Positions 11,090 to 22,959 of a stretch of DNA of 64,000 bases are shown here, piece by piece (the stretch's first letter is position 1; every line of letters starts with the position of its first letter). Source of the DNA: Onchidella celtica (taxonomy: Eukaryota; Mollusca; Gastropoda; Systellommatophora; Onchidiidae). The stretch spans positions 36,336,378-36,400,377 of the forward strand of contig OZ007574.1 in the NCBI GenBank assembly GCA_963931925.1, read 5' to 3'. The notes beneath the pieces were generated by a model. The model ran no database searches. It was given only the letters and a program-made list of their open reading frames with translations, and was not told where the DNA came from. The position numbers and the translations under genes are program-made.

Positions 11090-11426
11090 TGTTAATTTTT
11101 AGATCATCTGCAGACACTCAAATGTTTAAAATTCCTGAGATGTCCCCCGAGACCACGGGGGGAAAATCGTTTTCTTTTCGAGGGCCTCAGATTTGGAATT
11201 CTCTGCCTCTGTCTTTGAGAGAGACTGAGGATTTTATGACTTTTAAACACCAGCTGAAGAGTCGTCTTTTTACACTCCGAATGTCCGCCTAGTTTGTTTT
11301 TTTTTTCTGAGTGTGTGTGTGTGATTTACAGGTATATGATATAACTGTTGTAAAGCGTTTAGAGCCTGGTTGTTAACGCGATGAAGCGCTATATAAACGC
11401 TATGTATTATTATTATTATTATTATT
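11090..11426 (+). mobile_element. L2/CR1-like LINE 3' end, 5'-truncated
   Basis: An open frame to the stop at 11290-11292 encodes KSFSFRGPQIWNSLPLSLRE then FKHQLKSRLF, the C-terminal tail after reverse transcriptase in L2/CR1-group elements. The 3' UTR ends GCGCTATATAAACGCTATG followed by (ATT)n at about 11405-11426, the usual tail of these elements. The same protein tail is present in the longer minus-strand copy at 59.8 kb. Confidence 0.88.
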
Positions 11427-12439
11427 ACCAAAGAACTATTAGGGCTTTATTCAGATGTCCTGGCAAAGGACGGCATTGTCCACACACCATGTGTACAAAT
11501 GTAGCCTATTTTGTCTATGGTTGCAAAACCCTACAAGTTGTCACACTTTCTTTTTTTTTTTAAATATGTTTTCTGTTACTCTGCTGTGCCTCGGTAAATG
11601 TTCGCACATTTAATAATTACATTGTGTAATTGTCAACACACATGTATTAATGTAATAAAAACTTTTATAAGACAATAACAACAAAAACATGTATGACACT
11701 TAACACTGTACAACAGTGTTGAGCATGTCAGACAATAAACTCTGCATAAATTTACAAGCGAATACGATGGCTAATGAATTTGACTGAAAGAGGGAGCAAA
11801 ACGAAAAGGAATTTAGAAGAGATGCAGATGCCCCATGAAGAATGATTTGCTCCACCATAGAGTAAAACGGCAACAGCAACAGCTGAATGGGACACAGCTA
11901 GCTGTGATTCAGAAAACTGATCCAACAAGTAATGTGTTTTTTGTTGTTGTTTTTTTAGAGCGCAAGCCTGCTAATGGATGATATAATAAACGTGCCATAC
12001 ATCTGTACGTGTATGAAGCTGTCGGGTTACATGGTTATCAGAAACCTTTCAGAGCTGGCCCAAAGGACAAACTGAAGCAGGCAATGGGAAACTGAGCACA
12101 CTACAGAGAGGTGATGAAATAAGTTACAGGTTATTTATTGCAGTCTGCAGTCATTGTGCTCTTTGTTAAATGCAACTTTCCTACGAGCATTCCGTTCTCT
12201 GCAGTGCTTGGAAATGTATTCAGAGTCAGCATTTATTGTGCTTTTCAATGAGTCTATCTGCCTGGCTTTTTCGGTGCCTATAGCATGTTATCAGTGGCGG
12301 GCCTGAAGCTTGAACTGTTTGGGGCCCCCTTCGCAACGAGCAACAAGAGGGCAGGATCTTAAATTCACTTATAATATAATTTAAAAAGTTTCTTCTAGGC
12401 CCATCCGGGATTACGGTCCCTGAAACTTAAGTTTCATTA

Positions 12440-12938
12440 GTTTCATTGTATTTGTATTTGTATTTGTATAACTCTTTAATCCCATTTGGGAAATTTTGCC
12501 TTTGTGCCATTGCAGCCCAGTTATAACTGGAGCAGGCACGTCGTCGCCACAGTGCAGCGCCGGTCGGCGTTTTTTTTTTTTTTTTTTTTTTTTGGGGGGG
12601 GGGGGGGAGATGAGGGGAGGGGAAGGGACTGGTAGAGATGAATTTAATTTAATTTTGCCCGGGCAGCGGCCTGTTCGGCCTGCTCTTTACGATTTCCAAC
12701 TGCCAAGGTATCTTTAACGTGCGCAACGTGCACACGGGCCCTCCGAATTTTTTCGTCCTTATCCGAGAAGACTAGGTACTCGATCCTACCCCTCAATAGA
12801 ATCAGGGACACGAAAATATGAGAAAAATCCCAAACTTCCAACATGCCTGCACGGCCCGGGTTTCGAACCCGGGACCCTTGGCACGAGAGGCGAGCACCTT
12901 GCCTCTAGACCACCTTGTAGATCCGCCGCTGCATATTA
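12440..12938 (-). mobile_element. tRNA-derived SINE, about 500 bp
   Basis: On the minus strand the head near 12935 has an A-box-like TGGTCTAGAGG and a B box GGTTCGAAACC inside CCCGGGTTCGAAACCCGGG, i.e. an RNA polymerase III promoter. The body contains the phrase GTTAAAGATACCTTGGCAG and an internal A-run (the T24/G14 run at about 12571-12607 on the plus strand). The 3' end is an (ATACAA)n tail at about 12448-12468. Head, body and tail order supports a SINE mobilised by a LINE with the same tail. Confidence 0.8.
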
Positions 12939-14204
12939 TAGGCCTACCAATTTTGTGTGTGCCACTGCTAGCGAGTCCTTTGACAGAACCATTATCTGGC
13001 CGTCGTTTGCATTTGTCCGCATACAACACACTTTCTACTGGGGTGCATTCCCTTTAAATAGCGAGGTTTTCTTGTTTAGCCGAAAAGTGTTTGCCATTGA
13101 AGTCACCAGTTCTTTTCATTGGCGTTTGTGTGTCAGTGATGACGTGTAGTGTTCAATATCTCGCAACAGAAATCGGCGTTTATGCCATTGCGCAAATGGT
13201 TAAAGCTTCTTGTGAAACAAAGTACAAGTCCCAGGTCAGTTTCATTGTGTGTTACAGTTGATAGATCCGTGGCTCATGTTTTTACAGTGATGTGACTTGG
13301 CTAGCGTTTTCCTAACGCCCCCGGTCGTTTATTGAAGTTCACAGGTATTACTTAAACTAGACTGGTAGTGAGTGGCCAGTCATAGTCATTCGCTGACTTT
13401 TGTGAAAAAGTGGTACATAATTGGGCCTACCAATAACTACATCACAACATTTTAGGAGAATGGTCCAAATTTTAGCACAGAAAAACTTTTTTTTTTTTCA
13501 AAGTTATAGCAAGAACAAAGGTGCTTTGAGTCCAACAGATCCACGGGGTCAGATGACCAATACGTCGTTACAAGCCCTTTTATCAGTGCTTTGAGGAGCT
13601 TTCCATGGTATTAGTGAGTGCTTATCAGCGCGATCATTATTAGTGTGAACCAGTAATTTCATGGTATTAGGTCATGTCTAGTCTGATTTCCCAAAGGCCA
13701 CGCACTGGACACTGGATGATCGCGGACTTGCGAAAGACTACTCAGTGCATCCATGGAGTCAGCATTCTGTGTCGGAGCCAGTACTATAATGTCACATGTC
13801 TATGCATGAGCGTGTGTGACAGAGAGAGTGGCTTAAACGCTTACGACACAAATCAGTGCTGACAACAGTGTATTCGGTTGATTTTCTAAAATTGTCATTT
13901 TTGTTTCACGGCGTATAAGCATGGCCGGAATAAGATCTTTGGGGGCCCCAAGCACTTACAAGGTTTTGGTCAGCAAATATTTTAATTTCTTTTTTTCTTA
14001 ATTTCTTTGTGGACCCTGGTTCAACTGTGCTGTTTGCAGTTTTGCACCACATGGTTCATGGTAAATTCGGCAATGGCAAATTTCTTTGAGTCCCCTCACC
14101 CCAACCCACCCCCCTTATGCCCTTTAGCAGGTTGCTCAATGGTTAATCCAGCCCTGCGTTAAGACACGTTTTAACTAGAAAACATTTTTTTTTTTCGTGT
14201 CAAT
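12939..14204. other. Gene-free intergenic DNA
   Basis: No exon or bounded repeat was recognised; only short chance frames. Confidence 0.55.
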
Positions 14205-14655
14205 ATTTATGTATCCCTTAGTTTTTTGTTTTTTTTTTTGCTCTTTCCATTTCTGAAAAAAAACAAAAAAACTGGAGATTTTAGTACATGTACATGTATG
14301 TAGAAGAAAATACATATAACAAATGCACAGGTTGACACTTGTTTCAAATGCTTTGTGGCATGGCACTTTTGTCAAGCTGTTTCATGGTTCCGATTTATTC
14401 TACCTCCTTATCAAAAATGACTATTGTTAAGGGGACTGTAGTGTAAATCACAAAGCCGAGCGGAGAAAATACCCTAGTTGTGTTTACTACTCAACTATAA
14501 TTTAACTTACAGTGTAAAGTACTGCAATCCACTACAGCCCCCCCCCCCCAAAAAGTGTAATAACTAAAGCTGCAAACGTTTAACCTCGGATTTCTCAGTT
14601 GTGCAAAAAGAGGGCCTGGAACAAACCAGAAAGTTCTAAGGTCGCGATATAATTA
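14205..14655 (-). mobile_element. MITE family A, copy 1, with nested insertion
   Basis: Two halves of the 250-bp family A element are visible: about 14205-14415 (GACACTTGTTTCAAATGC, TGTTTCATGGTTCCGATT) and 14553-14655 (TAAAGCTGCAAACGTTTAAC, ending AAGGTCGCGATATA). They are separated by about 135 bp that has its own inverted ends, GGGGACTGTAGTG at about 14431 and CACTACAGCCCCC at about 14531-14543. Confidence 0.75.
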
Positions 14656-16079
14656 TCTAGGCCCACGTGCCAACGTCGTAACAGATGTTACAGGGTGAAA
14701 TCTTGCGTTTTCTGTTTTATTTTTCTGTTGGCTTTATTCATCACGTCCTGCTTCAATTTTTTTTGGGTAAAAGATGCGTTGTGGGATGTGAAAATGCGAA
14801 TGAAAACCCGACCATAGGAGGGCCAGCGGGCTTTGCTGATTATTATCCCGTTCTAATCAGTTCTATCCCGTCCTTGTGTTACATCTGTCCGTTGCCTTGG
14901 AGTTGGCCTTTCACTGGAGCTCGGCTCTACATCAAAAAAAAAAAAACGGCCATCAGGTCAACTTGACTAGCTAAAAACTTGAACAGTTTGAAGCATGGGT
15001 TGTACTTTGGCAGGTTCACGCCATTGTATCAGCGCCTCCGACAATCTGTCTTATCGTAATCAGTTAAACTTGATCAGCATCGGTGACACACAAAATGTGC
15101 ACTAAAAGTCAAGTAAACGAGGTCACGATATTCGGGCGTTTGAACATACATGACTGTGTATAGTGTTAATAGGGCACTGTTACTGTCACTGTGGGACTTC
15201 ATGATGGTGGGCAAGACAGTGGGCGGTATTGTCGAGCGGGCCATTCGTTGGTATCGGATTTTGTGTTAATATGTATGTGGGGGAGAGGGGGGGGGGTAGT
15301 TTCATTATCTCCGCCTTTCTTCAATATCTAGGGCTTCAGCAGTGAGAATGGGCTGTGGTCTCAACACGATAATTGGATAGAATGTTCACAAGCACATTTT
15401 CCCCAAGCTGCATAGATTTTGGTCATGGATAATAAATAAAAGTGACTTGATTCCATCGGTTTTTTGGGGGTTTTTTTGTCGCTACACGGAAACTTTTTGT
15501 TTCACAACCTGTTCTTCCGGTAGTTTGATTGGTTGTTTTAGTTTTGCTACAAGACTGCCGTTATTTTACAAAATAACATCTGACTTCAGAATTTCAGACA
15601 ATACAATTACATAATCCATTATTATCCAGTCAGCTGAAATTTCGATTCAGCCCAGTGGGGCATATGAACTTTGACCTGAGTGCATGTGTTATCTTGTGGT
15701 CAAACTGGAAAAGTGGGCCAGTGTAAGCAACATTACAATTACTTTGACAAGATCAGCTAAATGAGCTGGGCCAAGTTTTACATGCTGACGTTTTGTTTGA
15801 TGGTACTTTAATCTTACTACATGTACATGTATAAAAAGTTGAAGAGCATAGGACAGTCCTTTTTGGCGTTGATACAGGGAAAGTCGGTTCACTACAGGTC
15901 ATGCTCCACGGAGGTGAGATTGATGCATCAATCATAGCCAACCAAAACTTAACGCAATTTGGTATCTCCGATCTGTGGATAGACATTCTTGTATTATGTA
16001 CATGTATCTTTGTGTTTCTCTTCGTGCTTTTCTGGTGAAGTCGGCACTAGCAGATTTAAAGGTCTCCAACACACTGTAT
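14656..16079. other. Gene-free intergenic DNA
   Basis: Several homopolymer runs and ACATGTACATGTA palindromes (about 15820). No exon recognised. Confidence 0.55.
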
Positions 16080-16360
16080 ACATACAGCAGGGTCAAAATA
16101 GGGCAAAGAGAAAAAGAAAAAGTTGTATGTAGCGAAGCCGCGCGCAAGAAGTAATACAGAAACGATACAATAACATGCATAGGAAAGGAAAAGGCAAATC
16201 AGGCTTTCCATTGATTGCTCTTCGTCAGTACACATACACACACACCCACACAAAATGTGTCAGGATAGAAAGTTGAACAAATTTTTTTTAAAAAGATGTA
16301 GAATGTTCTACAAATATAAATATTTAGCTGCGAGTTCCACACTTGGATTTTCGGGGCGCA
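16080..16360. repeat. Dispersed repeat family B, copy 1
   Basis: This is a direct relative of 36560-36800: both have GGGCAAA/TGGCAAA + GAAAAAGTTG(T/C)ATGTAGC, AAGGAAAAGG(C/A)AAATCA, GATTG(C/A)TCTTC, GGATAGAAA, and finally CTACAAATATA...TTAGCTGC in the same order over about 270 bp. Confidence 0.8.
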
Positions 16361-17689
16361 GCCCGACCGTCAGGGTACGGTGGCAAGGGTTACCAGACTT
16401 TCCGCACTTAAAAACCACATAAGATAAACTTCAGATGGTTGAGAAACATAGACCACCGTGGCTGAAATGCCACCGCAGGACTACACTTACACCGATTACA
16501 TTATGCTAGGACTTTTTTTGGGAAAATGCAAAACTGGTGATATCGTTCATTTAGCGAAGCAGGTAGAACTCGGTCCTCAGCAAACGTTAGGAAAATACAA
16601 TGCAACAAACGGGGGGGGGGGGGGGATGCTATATTTTAGTTAGGAATTAACAGCGGCGTGCAGAGGTTTGGTGATATCCAAGGCCAACTCCTTGATTGTG
16701 TGGCCCAAGAAACAGTGCTCTGTTTTGGCTTACGGATCCACATTCGCACCAGCTTATGGGACTGTAGAGCAGTCTGTACAATGAAGGATTGTTCCACCGA
16801 TAATTTCAAATTAAAAAAATAAAAAATTTGCTTTCAATTTCACTCTGATTTGTTTTGTTGTTTTTTTTTGGCCCCACTGAAACAGATGCCGGGGCCGGTC
16901 GCCCCATCTGCCCCCCTTTCTGCATGCCACTGGGAAGTACATGTAATACATTTTCACGACAGTCATTGACGAAGGGTAACACAATTTCGATCTCCACGAT
17001 TAAAAAGAAAAATTTTAAAAATCGTTGTACCGGTATCTTATGTGATCGATGACATGCCGGACTCAGTTTTCAGGGGCTGAGAAACCTATAGAAAATCTTC
17101 CGTTTGCCTAATTGAGCTACTGAATACTGATCAGGACAGTTTTGCACTGAAATATCGATTGGTCTGCATCTCTTCAGCCAAAGATCTGATAACTGGTTTA
17201 AGCGTTGAGAGCGATTAACAGTAATTTCTCATCGATGAAGTCTTATCATTAAAACATGAAAGGTGCGAGACAGCCTACAATAAGGTAACCTAAAGGATGC
17301 GAATGTTGAGTAAGCTTTTTTTCCCTTCCATTCCGCGATGTTTCATACGGTGTTGTACGTAAATGAATTGTTTTGCCTCCAGTGTGAAAGATTTGCTTTA
17401 AGCAGGTAAAAGAAAGTAGGCTTAGGCATGAGAAATTCTTGTGTTGGGGTGCTGTGACTGCACTGAATTTGAGTTGGGGTTAAAAAGACGGCTATAGTTA
17501 CTCAGCCAAAGTTTTAATTAGGCTGGTAGTAAAAGATGGTGAAACACCAGAATGACCTAATATGACACGATGTTATTGTATTGGGAGGCAGTAAGTGTAT
17601 CGGGGAAAATGGAGCAATGCTTGTGATAACTCTCCTAATGTATTTGTGCCCCGTGTTTAAAACGAGAGTTGGTGTACGTATGTTGTTCA
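16361..17689. other. Gene-free intergenic DNA
   Basis: Contains G-run 16610-16625 and a T-run near 16860; no gene or bounded repeat recognised. Confidence 0.55.
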
Positions 17690-18090
17690 GGGTGGTGATT
17701 TTGGAATAATAACAATTCTCGAGTCAATTTCTGTTCTGTAGGGCGAGCAGTTAAGTTAGTGGATAGGGTCGCTTGGAGAAGATTTCGCTTTTTCTGAGTT
17801 GGGAGTAGTTCTTGGCAACCAGTGATCTCGGAATAACAATTCCAGAGTCACTTTCTGTTCTATAGGGCGAACAGTTTGTGGATGGGGTCACTGGAACAAG
17901 ATTTCAGTTTTATTGTAAGTAATTTTCTTTGAGTTTGGGGGAGTGGTTTGTAGCAGCCGAGATTGATTTCAATACGATGACCTTGTTCTGTTAGGTAGTC
18001 AGGAGGTCAACTGATAAGGTCGTCATGTGGGAAGCAGAGATCTGGGGTTCGATTCCCAGTTGTGTTACGTCCATCTTTTTCGGCCTTACA
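17690..18090 (+). repeat. Tandem repeat with tRNA-like promoter motifs
   Basis: Units of about 126 bp start near 17690 and 17816, with a decayed third near 17946; the core is CAATTCxxGAGTCAxTTTCTG then TAGGGCGA(G/A)CAGTT. The first unit has an A-box-like TTAGTGGATAGGGTC, and downstream at about 18040-18055 there is a perfect B-box match, GGTTCGATTCC. Likely derived from a tRNA-related SINE head; not a functional tRNA, as no full cloverleaf is apparent. Confidence 0.6.
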
Positions 18091-18302
18091 TAATGTTTCC
18101 TTCCCCTCTTCTTTCAAAGTTGTTTTAAAATACAGTGCTTCGCAATATTTATCGGCCCAGTTCTTGGTGAAAGAATATGATTTGGAAAATACGCAGGGTT
18201 AGGGAGGGTTTGCCCGTGTGTGTCATGCTTTTGTGAAGGAATTTTCAAACAATCTCTGGGACCTATCAAAAACTGTTTGGCAGGCCTGCGGGCTGCATGC
18301 AA

Positions 18303-18554
18303 CGTGACCTTAGGTCTTATTTGTTCGATCTCCATTTTCTGAGAAACGGGGGATATTTTAGTACGTAAAAGGGGTATAACAAATGCACACGCTGACATCT
18401 GTTTCAAATGCCTTGTGGTACTTATCAAGCTGTTTCACAGTTCAGATGTGTTCTAACGCCTGTATATCATAATACTAAAGCCACAAACGTTTTAACGCGG
18501 AATTTGTCCGTTTTGCAAGAAGTGGAGTTGGAACAAACCAGAACTAAGGTCGCG
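18303..18554 (-). mobile_element. MITE family A, copy 2
   Basis: The ends are CGTGACCTTAGGTCTTATTT and the inverted CCAGAACTAAGGTCGCG. The interior shares ACAAATGCACACGCTGACA and AATACTAAAGCCACAAACG with the other family A copies. Confidence 0.85.
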
Positions 18555-19072
18555 GTTGGTTGCGCTGGTCTGGCGTGAAGCCTAGTTTTGTTGTATCAGT
18601 TCACTCCCGTACGGCTGCGCAATTACTTCCCTTCCCGTCGTAATGGTGTGTACGAAAATACGCCTCGCCTGCTTTTAAGGCCCGAAAATCAATAATGGTT
18701 TATGATTTTGTTTATGCCTAAAATTTGATATTCACTGAGCTAGGTCGCCTTTCCCCCGGGTATGATTCATCGCAGATATTTCAAAGAGGCACTATCACAT
18801 TCATATCACATTGATAATAATATTATGACAGATGTGGCCTTTATTTGTATTTTATTTCCCATTGATCTAAGGCTCTGACCTGGGGCAATAATGCTATGTG
18901 AAGGTACGTGTAACGGGTTTCCTGGTAACAAAGAACTTGATTATTTTTGGGTGGGGAAAAAAAAGAAACTCATGAAAAACCATAAATAATACTCGTATTA
19001 TAAATGTATTGGTAAGGTGCAGTATATTTACCTTTTTTTCTCGACATGCCTACCCTACCCACACCCGTCAGC

Positions 19073-19339
19073 GTGATATTTTTTTTTTTTACCGTACGAG
19101 CTTTAGCAAATTCAGGAGTGGGGTAGTAACACACCCCCAAACACAGGACATCGGCTAAGGGATTTCTCGTCCTGTCGAACATTGCCATGGGTGCTGCAAT
19201 CTCCGGACTGTGCCTGATATTATGACTCTGAACGTCACCGAACATCCCTGGGATGTGTTGGAGCTGTCCTGTGTTTGGGGGGTGTATTGCTGCCCCGCTC
19301 CTGAATTTGCTAAAGCTCATACGAAAAAAAAAATCATGC
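19073..19339. mobile_element. 267-bp Mutator-like MITE with 11-bp target duplication
   Basis: Inverted arms of about 57 bp (19093-19149 and 19267-19324) share GAGCTTTAGCAAATTCAGGA and CAAACACAGGAC. A/T runs lie outside the arms, and CACCCGTCAGC is directly repeated at 19062-19072 and 19340-19350. Long TIRs plus a 9-11 bp target duplication are the pattern known for Mutator-like elements. No coding capacity. Confidence 0.85.
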
Positions 19340-19495
19340 CACCCGTCAGCAAGTCAAGACCGTCTTTACATAATTATGAGCCCCTGGCCAAAGCAATAGG
19401 GATTTTCTTCCCCGTTTCAAAAACCAATGTAAATTTGCATGCTTGGGGCCCGTGAGCAACTGCCCAGTGTGCCCGTGAGGTAAGACGGCTTTGCC

Positions 19496-19628
19496 CTTGA
19501 AGTAGTGGAGTAGAAAGAATATCTTCATGTGTAGGCAAACGCCGTTCTCGTACACATGGAAACACTCTTTCTGTTTACTGCTTGGTGGATTTTTAACGTT
19601 TCCGTTTCCGTACACATGAAAACATAGC
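19496..19628. repeat. Repeat family C, partial copy 1
   Basis: It shares GTACACATGGAAACACTCTT and GTTTCCGTACACATGAAAAC with the copies at 21928-22100 and 45572-45757. Only one terminus is clear. Confidence 0.75.
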
Positions 19629-20439
19629 ATAAGAGTATTAATAAGACTAGAGCCAAGGCATGCAGATTTGTATTGTACATGATGATTCCCACACTGCTCA
19701 CAGGTCACTGTCCCTTATCATTCTTGTGTTGTATTTCTCTTCCACAGATATTTGATGCGGACAATGGCCTCTGTCTGCGTGGAAAGGATACCAGCTTATA
19801 AATACAGTGTACACATATAGCACATCTTCCAGCTGTGTATACTGCCAGAAAACAAATTACAAACAAAGAAAAAAAGCATCATTAGGAAATTGAAAACTAA
19901 GCTTATGAGCTCGGAAGGAGAAATATAGAGAGAATTTACAAAAAGAGTGGAAGAAAAAAGATCTTTATTTTGTTTGTGGGGATTGGCGGAGCGAGTGTTA
20001 ACATTGAAGATAGAACCCAGAATATTTAAGTTAACATTGGCCAGGAACATTGGATGTTCATGAATTAAACCTCAACGGATGCTGGCTTTTCCCAGAAGAA
20101 ATCAGCTGGAGTATCGAGGAAAGCCAACATTTGTTTGTGTTCACAGAGATATCATACGCTTGTTTCAGTCGACTGAAAGGGCATGCTGATCTGCGCTGTA
20201 TTCCGTGTATATCAAGATAAGAGTGATAAAATTAATGAAAGTACTCAAAGGTGTTGTGACTAGTTTATTATTATTAAGTTAAGTTGAGGGCCAATTAAAT
20301 ATATTGGGTCCTCTACAGAACTGATAACTTTAATCAAATATTGGCCTGTTTTATGGGCTTTCAGTCATCGCCTAATCATTGACAGTCTGTGAGCTCATTT
20401 GGCGCTTGAACACTTAATGAGGCGAAATGGGACGAAGTC

Positions 20440-20581
20440 CCGCCCTGCATTACCTGGACAGTGCTTCCTGATTGGCTGGAATTTTGTCGAGGATCATAAA
20501 GAGTTGGATTGGATATGGCTGTTACCTAGTTGGACATTCGAGCTGGTGATCAGAGAGGCCTGTCCGCACAGATGTTGAAAG
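20440..20581 (+). promoter_or_regulatory. Candidate noncoding first exon and promoter (possibly of TMEM64)
   Basis: A strong donor AAAG|GTGAGTA follows CACAGATGTTGAAAG at 20567-20581. Upstream are a reverse CCAAT box (ATTGGCTG, about 20470) and an AT-rich ATAAAGAG. Spliced to the acceptor at 35943, the ATG at 20572 would read only four codons before TAA, a minimal upstream ORF. This is a guess from signals; no alternative downstream exon was found. Confidence 0.25.
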
Positions 20582-20984
20582 GTGAGTACACAAATGCTTC
20601 AAAATATTCAAAAGGCAATAGGCCGTCAGTGGAATGATTAGATAACTGGTCGATTTCGTCTGTCTGTCTGGCTGGCTTCTTATGTTGATAATTTTTGTAG
20701 CAGTTGTGTGTTACCCATGCACATTTAGGTTAAATCATGTGTATTTTGAAGTAATGATACATCACTGATGTCACAAGTGGCATAATGCCAGCCAGGTTTC
20801 ATCATTTTAAGGCTAACATCAATCATCCACCATCAAAATAAATCATTGCCCGCAAATTATTGATTGTTTTCAACCCGTCAGACCACTCAAATCATTTAAT
20901 CGTGCTACTTTTTTTTCGGTTACTTTTTATGGCATGTAATCGTAATTAGAGAGGCGTACTCTTTCTTTCTTTGCTACCATAAGT

Positions 20985-21170
20985 AAGAAAAAAAAGGCCA
21001 GGCTTTTCGCACAGCGATTGAAGTTATACATACCATATATATACATACTGTTACATGTATAGTTACAAAATACAAGCTAATTCATCCAGCGCCAAGAGTG
21101 ATAGCTGAACAGTGAGTGCAACTTAGTATTTTCTCTACCCCGTTTTGTAAAAGTCTCCATTGTTTATGGC
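20985..21170. repeat. Dispersed repeat family D, copy 1
   Basis: It shares with 45085-45250 an A-run + GGCCAG, CAGCGATTGAAGTTATA, ATAGCTGAACA, AT(A/T)TTTTC and TGTAAA...CATTGTT in order. Ends not defined. Confidence 0.65.
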
Positions 21171-21433
21171 CCCAACTTATTCGACACTAGGTGGCGTGCA
21201 GGAAAACTATGAACGCAAAATGCCCCAGTTGTCCCATCGTATCGAATATTTATTATTGTATCCATGTTATGATCGAGGAACAACGTACTGTCCCAAGCAA
21301 GCTGATTTATGTTATTCATTTGATTTGCAAGGCAGTTCTATTACCATCGAACTGCTAAGGTAACGCATGAGTTGACAGTACTCACTATGACTCGACAAAC
21401 TCTCCATAAAGGGTGAAACAGTCCAAGATCTTT

Positions 21434-21585
21434 GTGGGCGCTAGATAGGTGGCTTGCCGTCCATAAAAATATCTTCACACTAGGCACAATAGGCACTGCC
21501 CGCTGGATCGCGGTATGGGCAATGCCTATTGTGTTAATGTAAAGCAAAATTTATGGACGGCGAGCCACCGGTGTGTCGCCTACAC
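21434..21585. mobile_element. Foldback (hairpin) element
   Basis: The arms pair across about 65 bp with small bulges: GGTGGCTTGCCGTCCATAAA on the left against GGTGGCTCGCCGTCCATAAA on the right strand. The inner stem is CACAATAGGCACTGCCC against CACAATAGGCATTGCCC, around a loop of roughly 16 nt. A transcript would form a long hairpin. Confidence 0.8.
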
Positions 21586-21927
21586 TAGACCAAATCTGTT
21601 CCGCTCCTAATTCTGGTGCCGTTTCCGAAGGACAGAAAGGGTGACGGTGCACTGCGTCAGTTTGTTTTGCATATATGTTTCGACTCAGTAGGCGAGGTCT
21701 ATCCTTTCGCCAGCTGACTTAGACAGTTTTGAAGAACCGAAATCGTGAGATAGACTTGATTCAGTCCCGCCAATGCACGAGGTCCCGTTGAATACCCTAG
21801 TTTACATCTTACAATGAAAACTAGGCAAAACACACTTGACACAGTGCACCATCAGCCACAGTCCACTTGCAGAATTTTCTCAACATAATTGAATAGCGTT
21901 TTTTTTTTTTTTAAAACTGGGTCAGGC

Positions 21928-22100
21928 TGTGTTTTCATGTGTACGGAACCGGACACGTCAAAAACCCACTAAGAAGTATAAAGAAAGAGTGTTTCCATGT
22001 GTACGGAAACGGCATTTCCTTACACTTTAAAACATTCGTTCTATTTCACTGTTTGATATTTCCGTTATCGTTTCCTTTTCCGTACACATGAGAACACTGC
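21928..22100. mobile_element. Repeat family C, copy 2 (TIR element)
   Basis: The termini are TGTTTTCATGTGTACGGAAC and the inverted TGTTCTCATGTGTACGGAAA, with an internal third copy TTTCCATGTGTACGGAAACG at about 21990. A non-autonomous TIR element of about 173 bp. Confidence 0.8.
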
Positions 22101-22299
22101 TTAAGTCAAATGTTGGATGAGTAATGGCCACTTTCAGATGGTCATTCAAATTAAATGTAAGACGCGATGTAACTATAAGTGTTCAGTTAAAATTTGCCTT
22201 GCCTCGTCATTATCTCCGGATAATTGTGAAACAGATGCTGCAAATGGTGGACGCAGGGCCCTTGTACGTTGTTGGTTAATGTGCGTTCTCTTTCTGGCA

Positions 22300-22952
<653 letters not shown>

Positions 22953-22959
22953 ATCCCTT

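Noticed and set aside
12850-12935. Functional tRNA gene on the minus strand
   Set aside because: A and B boxes are present but it continues into a SINE body and tail; treated as a SINE head.
19740-19800. Exon-like segment after CTCTTCCACAG at about 19747
   Set aside because: The acceptor looks fair, but the short frames after it show no family signature and no partner donor.
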